From Vogesella aquatica (GTDB lineage Bacteria; Pseudomonadota; Gammaproteobacteria; Burkholderiales; Chromobacteriaceae): a DNA stretch of 64,000 nt. Shown here one piece after another: positions 63,581 through 64,000 of this stretch; position 1 is the stretch's first letter; every line of letters begins with the position of its first letter. The notes beneath the pieces were generated by a model that searched no databases, was not told where the DNA came from, and saw only the letters and a program-made list of their open reading frames with translations. The position numbers were made by a program, and so were the translations under genes. The stretch lies in the NCBI RefSeq assembly GCF_028548455.1, contig NZ_JAQQLF010000001.1:124001-188000 (forward strand), read 5' to 3'.

Positions 63581-64000
63581 TCACACTGCCACGCCGTCCA
63601 GCGCCTGCAACAGTTCGTCGATTTCCAGCCGGTGCGTCGCGTCATGGTCGGCCATGTCGGCCACCAGCTCGGCCAGCGTCAGCCGGCGCCGGCCTTCCCA
63701 TACCGCCACCCGCGCCTGCTCGGCCTCGCCACAGCTGTGCAAGCGCGCCAGCAAGGCCGCCCGCGCCTGGGCAAAGCCGGCCAGCGCGGTGGCGAAATCC
63801 TGTTGCTGATAGCCGCGCTGCTGCGCCCACTCGCTACCGTTCACACCGTGCAGCTCGGCCAGCGGGCTGGCCAGCATAGCCTCGATGCGCGGCAGGAAGG
63901 CGTCGCGGTCGAGGTCGCGCAGGTGGCAGGCGTGCTCCAGCGCGCTGAAGGCGGTACCTGCCGGGCGTTCGCGCAGGCGCGCCGCCGGGATGGCGGCCAG
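63581..64000 (-). CDS. DinB-superfamily protein (5' end off window)
   Basis: The open frame enters from the right window edge and stops at 63581; about 139 residues are visible and the N-terminus is missing. Histidines in FSALEHACHLRDLDRDAFL and DHDATHRLEIDELL match the metal-binding pattern of the DinB four-helix fold. Members are thiol-dependent metalloenzymes of mostly unknown function. It converges on the HAD gene, with a repeated 10-mer (63556-63565) between them. Confidence 0.8.
   Translation of the reverse strand: MAAIPAARLRERPAGTAFSALEHACHLRDLDRDAFLPRIEAMLASPLAELHGVNGSEWAQQRGYQQQDFATALAGFAQARAALLARLHSCGEAEQARVAVWEGRRRLTLAELVADMADHDATHRLEIDELLQALDGVAV

Overview
The window looks like a GC-rich (roughly 65 % by eye) chromosomal segment of a betaproteobacterium, most probably a Neisseriales / Chromobacteriaceae-type genome. 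Pointers are the glycolytic block tkt-gap-pgk-fba, the order yggS-proC-yggT next to pilT-pilU, a PilS/PilR pair, lptM divergent from cyaY, and a BPSS1780-type membrane protein. Almost everything reads as native chromosome. I see no insertion sequence, prophage, CRISPR array, rRNA or tRNA.

Layout. 0-7.3 kb: two tandem orphan solute-binding proteins (the first cut by the window edge), PaiB-like and YaeQ proteins, argH, a PsiF-repeat protein, a structured non-coding stretch, a tautomerase and an EamA transporter divergent from a LysR regulator. 7.4-16.1 kb: a chemoreceptor, PilR/PilS, parC, an ElaA-type acetyltransferase and a membrane protein. 16.4-24 kb: central carbon metabolism (tkt, gap, pgk, fba) with a LysE exporter, a 52-residue membrane protein and an AIM24-family protein. 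24-32 kb: aroG, dksA, cytochrome c, yggT-proC-yggS, pilT-pilU and an EAL-HDOD protein. 32.4-36.4 kb: a glutamate/aspartate-type ABC transporter operon with two ATPase genes. 36.5-38.9 kb: rsmA, a YqaA-like protein, cyaY, lptM and a GNAT. 39-42.3 kb: an MbnP/MbnH copper pair with a third, His-rich barrel-like gene. 42.4-48.8 kb: two TPR-GGDEF cyclases bracketing a six-gene cluster (VOC, DUF1801, EVE, HhH, WYL regulator, VOC). 49-54 kb: an HTH regulator, an AT-rich spacer and a 1376-residue SNF2 helicase. 54-64 kb: hemL, a thioredoxin, a second EamA/LysR pair, CYTH, HemJ-like, YjbR, M48 protease, rubredoxin, thiD-thiE, GNAT, HAD and a partial DinB gene.

The most striking signal is not a gene. 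The 10-mer TGCGGCCAAC (or its complement GTTGGCCGCA) occurs at least 44 times by eye, plus about 15 copies of the inner 9-mer, on both strands, inside genes in several reading frames and strongly enriched between genes. It forms perfect inverted pairs after gap, after the AIM24-family gene and after the ABC operon. Density, strand symmetry and placement resemble a DNA uptake sequence, but the word differs from the Neisseria one. The window also carries type IV pilus retraction (pilT, pilU) and regulation (pilS, pilR) genes, the machinery on which uptake depends. Separately, two exact 14-bp parS words (GTTTCACGTGAAAC) and one near match suggest an origin-proximal position.
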